Assembly: GCA_002104945.1 (NCBI GenBank)
Contig: MCFH01000044.1
Coordinates: forward strand, 248,001 to 312,000
Reading direction: 5' to 3'
Length of the DNA: 64,000 nt
From: Piromyces finnis
Taxonomy: Eukaryota > Neocallimastigomycota > Neocallimastigomycetes > Neocallimastigales > Neocallimastigaceae
The notes beneath the pieces are model-generated. The model did no database searches. It was not told the origin of the DNA and saw only the letters and a list, made by a program, of their open reading frames with translations. Made by a program: the position numbers and the translations under genes. Of this stretch, positions 60,885 to 64,000 are shown piece by piece (position 1 is the first letter of the stretch; each line of letters starts with the position of its first letter).

Positions 60885-63800
60885 TTATTGGAATAATAGA
60901 TAGGTTACTAAAATAATTATTATAGTATAAGTCGTTATGTGAATTGAAATTAATGGATATGCAAAACTTGCATTGCATTTTTCAGAATTATCTTTATCCT
61001 CTTCACAATGAATAAATCCGAGATTTTCAATTGAACATATTTTTGCATCCTTCTTATCTTTTACTTCTACAAAATTACTAATGCATATTAAATCAAATTT
61101 AGTGGTGTCATCTTCTTGATTATATGTACAGTTAGTAAAAATACCAGGTACATAATTCATATTATTAATATTATTACTTTTAATTATTGCTGTTGAATTA
61201 TTATTATTTTCAATATTATCAATAGCTTTTCTTATATAACTAGGCATTGAGTCCTTGTACATAATTGGGAAGTTAATAATAACTTTATCCTTTGGGAAAC
61301 AGTAAAGAGGTGAAACTGGATTAAGATATGAATTCTTTTCACATCTATGATAACGATATTCAATAAAGTAGTATTGGCCTGGTATGCAAGTTTGTTTGTA
61401 ACATACTGTTTTTTCAATATGCTCAGAGTCATAGAGACAATAATACATTTCATTTGTTTCTGTGAAATAATATCCTGATTCTGAAATCTTTTCACAAACT
61501 GGGTTTTGATTTTTACATTCATACATTTCTTCATCAATAGTATAATAGAAACCATCAGATACCTTATTTTCAAGGATTACTTTATTATCATATGTAACAC
61601 TAATTTTATATATATAAACCTCGTTTGGATTAATACTAACAAGAGCGTAACCTGAGGTTTGCGGAGATGTCCATATACCTTTTTCATATTTAATTAAATA
61701 TTTACCTACGGTACTGTAGTAGTAAATATCTTCTTCTGGTTCAAGTTTATTACAACCACTCATTAAGCATCCATACATAATAACTGAATAATTCTTACCA
61801 TTAATGAATTCTTTATAATTTGCTATAGTATTAGTAATAGAGTTAATAAAGTAATAAGATGCATCCTTTACTAATTGTGCAGAATTAGAATTCATTATAT
61901 AAAGATTCTTATAGTAATTATAAGTATTTGTATTTATATTACTACTTTTATAACATTCCCCAGATTCATAAGATTGTGTTTCGTCAGAAATCAATACAAT
62001 TTCCCCTTTATAAGTAATACAAATGCTTTGACCATCCATATTAGTATTCGGTGTGCATTTATTATTGTTATTATATATACATGTAATGTCTTTCATGAAG
62101 GAATAACTATCAGTAGTTACATCATATTTTATTATTTTTTTATTAATATCAGTAATGTACATTGTAGAATCAGGTTTTTTCACAATAGTACAGCCATTTT
62201 CATTGCATTTATATAATTTTGTTTTTTCATTGTTATAACTATTAATATCATCAGATGATGCAAGCATTGCTGTATTTGTATTGATAAAGAGATAACCATC
62301 ACTAAATACTTGAGAAATACTATGTTCATTGAGTTTATAAATAATATCTCCGTAAATATAATAATAACTATTATATTGTTTTCCTACTTTCAAACAATTT
62401 TTTGACGTAACATCTAGTAAGGTTTCACCTGATCTTGTACTTTGTTTAACAGATATTGATCCAGTCGCAAAATAAATTTGGCTATGATCTGTATTAGTAC
62501 AGTAATCACCAGCATTTATAGTAGTAATTTGATTATATATAGAAGATGTAGAAGATGGTAAAACAATAGTACACTTATCATCAATATAGTTACAAATAGG
62601 AACTTGAGTTAATTCTTCAGAAGAAAGTTCATGACATCCTTCTTGATTGCAAATAATTAAATTGTAAATAGAATTTGCTCTCCGAACAAACCTCGATAAA
62701 CTTCTTTTACTGTTAGATGATAATTTTACTGTGTTAGCTGAACGGAAAACCCCATTTTTAGCAATAATAGATTTACATTTATTTTCCACACAATCAATTA
62801 AAACATTTGATGTTGTAGAAACATAAAAACCTTTCTCACCTTCAATTAATTCACATACCATATCTATTGAAACTTCATTTTCACATTTAATAAGATATTT
62901 TTTTGACTTTTGAGATCCCCCATAATAATAATAACCAGATGTGGCTTTTATCTCATTACACGAATTTCCTTCGCAATGAATAAGACTATTTTTATTTTCA
63001 GATATGAAATATCCTGTTGTTACTGATTGAGTTATGCAAGTATTGATATTACAATGAATAAGAGGTTTTTGATGACTATCTATTCCATTATTGATAAATG
63101 ATGCTACTATTGAAATAGGTCTTGGAGCATTACAAAAATTATTATCATTACAATAAATAAGACGATTAGAATATATATCAACATGGCTTACACCAGCAAT
63201 GTAATATCCAATGCTTGAAGTTATAGTATTACAATTTTTACCATTACAATAAATTAAGTTTTTATTATTTTTTTCTAATGAAGATAAATTTATTTGAGTT
63301 TTTGATAAATAATTGATTCCTGCGTTTAAATAATATTGATTTGTATCATTTACTGAGGTACATTTAAATTCATTATTACAATAAAATAAATAAGGTGTAT
63401 TTTTTCCAACATATCGACTTCCATCAATATAATATCCTTCATTAGTTAAAGGTTTTAATATATTACTATTACAATAGTATCCCACTTCCGATGTAACATC
63501 AAGATAAAATTCATTAGTTATACATGAAGTAATTTTATTACAGGTCATACTTTTTTTAATACAGCTATAAACTTCACTATTTTCATCTAATGTAATCTCG
63601 TTAGTAGCTAAATAATGATCCGAACTAATTGATAATATTCCATCAACAGAATATCTAGTAATTGAATATTTAGAAACTTTAAATATAGTTTTCTTCGACT
63701 CATTAATACTATTTATACTTGGGAAAGTATTTTTATCATTTATTTCAATATTGAAAAACAAATTAGTAGTAGGAGATGTTACATTGGTAGGTGTAATTGT

Positions 63801-64000
63801 ATCATTATAATAAAAACCCAATATTGAGTTTGAATATTTATATCCTCCTTTTTTTTGTAAATCCAAAACATTTGTAGTATAGCAACTCTCATCACATATA
63901 ATTATTGGCTTTGAATCATCACCAGCGTTAATATAAAAACCAGGGAAAATATCATCTTTTATTTTTAATGCATTGCATTTTTCTCTATTACATGTAATTA
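60885..64000 (-). CDS. Scaffoldin-like Cys-repeat surface protein (5' end outside window)
   Basis: One open frame of 1,037 codons runs from the window edge to a stop at 60885 with no intron. There is no true start codon near 63866 (the codon there is TTG and coding continues upstream), so the gene is partial at its 5' end. The visible part is built of degenerate repeats of ~40-50 residues, each with 'GYY' followed by 'LI.C....C': for example 'NLIYCNGKNCNTI', 'NRLIYCNDNNFCNA', 'PLIHCNINTCITQ', 'SLIHCEGNSCNEI', 'VLIDCVENKCKSI'. A basic stretch 'NSKRSLSRFVRRANS' near 62672-62714 has two dibasic sites. The end 'TTYTIIIILVTYLLF' is a membrane or GPI anchor. Repeats of this kind typify the scaffoldins of anaerobic fungal cellulosomes, large surface proteins that hold dockerin-bearing enzymes. 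That identity rests on repeat style and anchor, not on a database match. Confidence 0.75.
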   Translation of the reverse strand, partial: ITCNREKCNALKIKDDIFPGFYINAGDDSKPIIICDESCYTTNVLDLQKKGGYKYSNSILGFYYNDTITPTNVTSPTTNLFFNIEINDKNTFPSINSINESKKTIFKVSKYSITRYSVDGILSISSDHYLATNEITLDENSEVYSCIKKSMTCNKITSCITNEFYLDVTSEVGYYCNSNILKPLTNEGYYIDGSRYVGKNTPYLFYCNNEFKCTSVNDTNQYYLNAGINYLSKTQINLSSLEKNNKNLIYCNGKNCNTITSSIGYYIAGVSHVDIYSNRLIYCNDNNFCNAPRPISIVASFINNGIDSHQKPLIHCNINTCITQSVTTGYFISENKNSLIHCEGNSCNEIKATSGYYYYGGSQKSKKYLIKCENEVSIDMVCELIEGEKGFYVSTTSNVLIDCVENKCKSIIAKNGVFRSANTVKLSSNSKRSLSRFVRRANSIYNLIICNQEGCHELSSEELTQVPICNYIDDKCTIVLPSSTSSIYNQITTINAGDYCTNTDHSQIYFATGSISVKQSTRSGETLLDVTSKNCLKVGKQYNSYYYIYGDIIYKLNEHSISQVFSDGYLFINTNTAMLASSDDINSYNNEKTKLYKCNENGCTIVKKPDSTMYITDINKKIIKYDVTTDSYSFMKDITCIYNNNNKCTPNTNMDGQSICITYKGEIVLISDETQSYESGECYKSSNINTNTYNYYKNLYIMNSNSAQLVKDASYYFINSITNTIANYKEFINGKNYSVIMYGCLMSGCNKLEPEEDIYYYSTVGKYLIKYEKGIWTSPQTSGYALVSINPNEVYIYKISVTYDNKVILENKVSDGFYYTIDEEMYECKNQNPVCEKISESGYYFTETNEMYYCLYDSEHIEKTVCYKQTCIPGQYYFIEYRYHRCEKNSYLNPVSPLYCFPKDKVIINFPIMYKDSMPSYIRKAIDNIENNNNSTAIIKSNNINNMNYVPGIFTNCTYNQEDDTTKFDLICISNFVEVKDKKDAKICSIENLGFIHCEEDKDNSEKCNASFAYPLISIHITTYTIIIILVTYLLFQ

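Noticed and set aside
63840-63866. Start codon of the scaffoldin-like gene at 63866
   Set aside because: The codon there is TTG, and the same frame with further Cys-repeat sequence continues to the window edge, so the gene extends beyond it.

Overview
The window is extremely AT-rich nuclear DNA from a filamentous eukaryote, most probably an anaerobic gut fungus (Neocallimastigomycota: Piromyces, Neocallimastix, Anaeromyces or a relative). The evidence is the AT-only intergenic DNA with very long microsatellites, many short GT-AG introns, an expanded family of CotH-domain surface proteins, GT71-type mannosyltransferases, a fungal eIF3m and WASP, and a large Cys-repeat protein resembling the scaffoldins of fungal cellulosomes. 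All exon models below were built by eye from reading frame, GT-AG sites, phase agreement and family conservation. None has been checked against RNA or a database.

Left part (1-21.9 kb): a mixed housekeeping region. It holds a Mnn1/GT71-type mannosyltransferase (1307-2992, +); a MYST histone acetyltransferase closest to MOF/KAT8, with 8 exons including an 18-nt microexon (4565-7584, +); the decayed remains of an ABCA-type ABC transporter (about 8340-9508, +); eIF3 subunit M, 8 exons (10295-12521, -); a WASP/Las17 actin nucleation-promoting factor, 8 exons (14061-16708, -); a second GT71 paralogue (19246-20832, +); and a GC-rich island at about 21514-21813 that I read as the SRP (7SL) RNA, with a GNAR loop on helix 6, a GNRA loop and AGCAG on helix 8, and a UGUNR Alu-domain motif.

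Centre (22.4-55.6 kb): a tandem cluster of eight complete CotH genes (labelled A-H; A on -, B-H on +) plus one truncated duplicate that keeps only the promoter, exon 1 and part of intron 1. Each gene encodes a signal peptide, a small N-terminal region on two short exons, a CotH kinase-like domain on one long exon, and a hydrophobic C-terminus suited to a GPI anchor. Intron positions and phases (1, 1, 2) are the same throughout, except that copy D has lost intron 1. None carries a fungal dockerin that I can see.

Right part (56.6-64 kb): a 13-exon LisH-CTLH-WD40 protein (56660-60216, -), and the 3' 3.1 kb of a scaffoldin-like Cys-repeat protein with a C-terminal membrane anchor (60885 to the window edge, -), whose 5' end lies outside. 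The CotH cluster and the scaffoldin-like gene suggest a region rich in cell-surface and secreted functions. The remaining DNA is AT-rich spacer with microsatellites up to about 370 bp.
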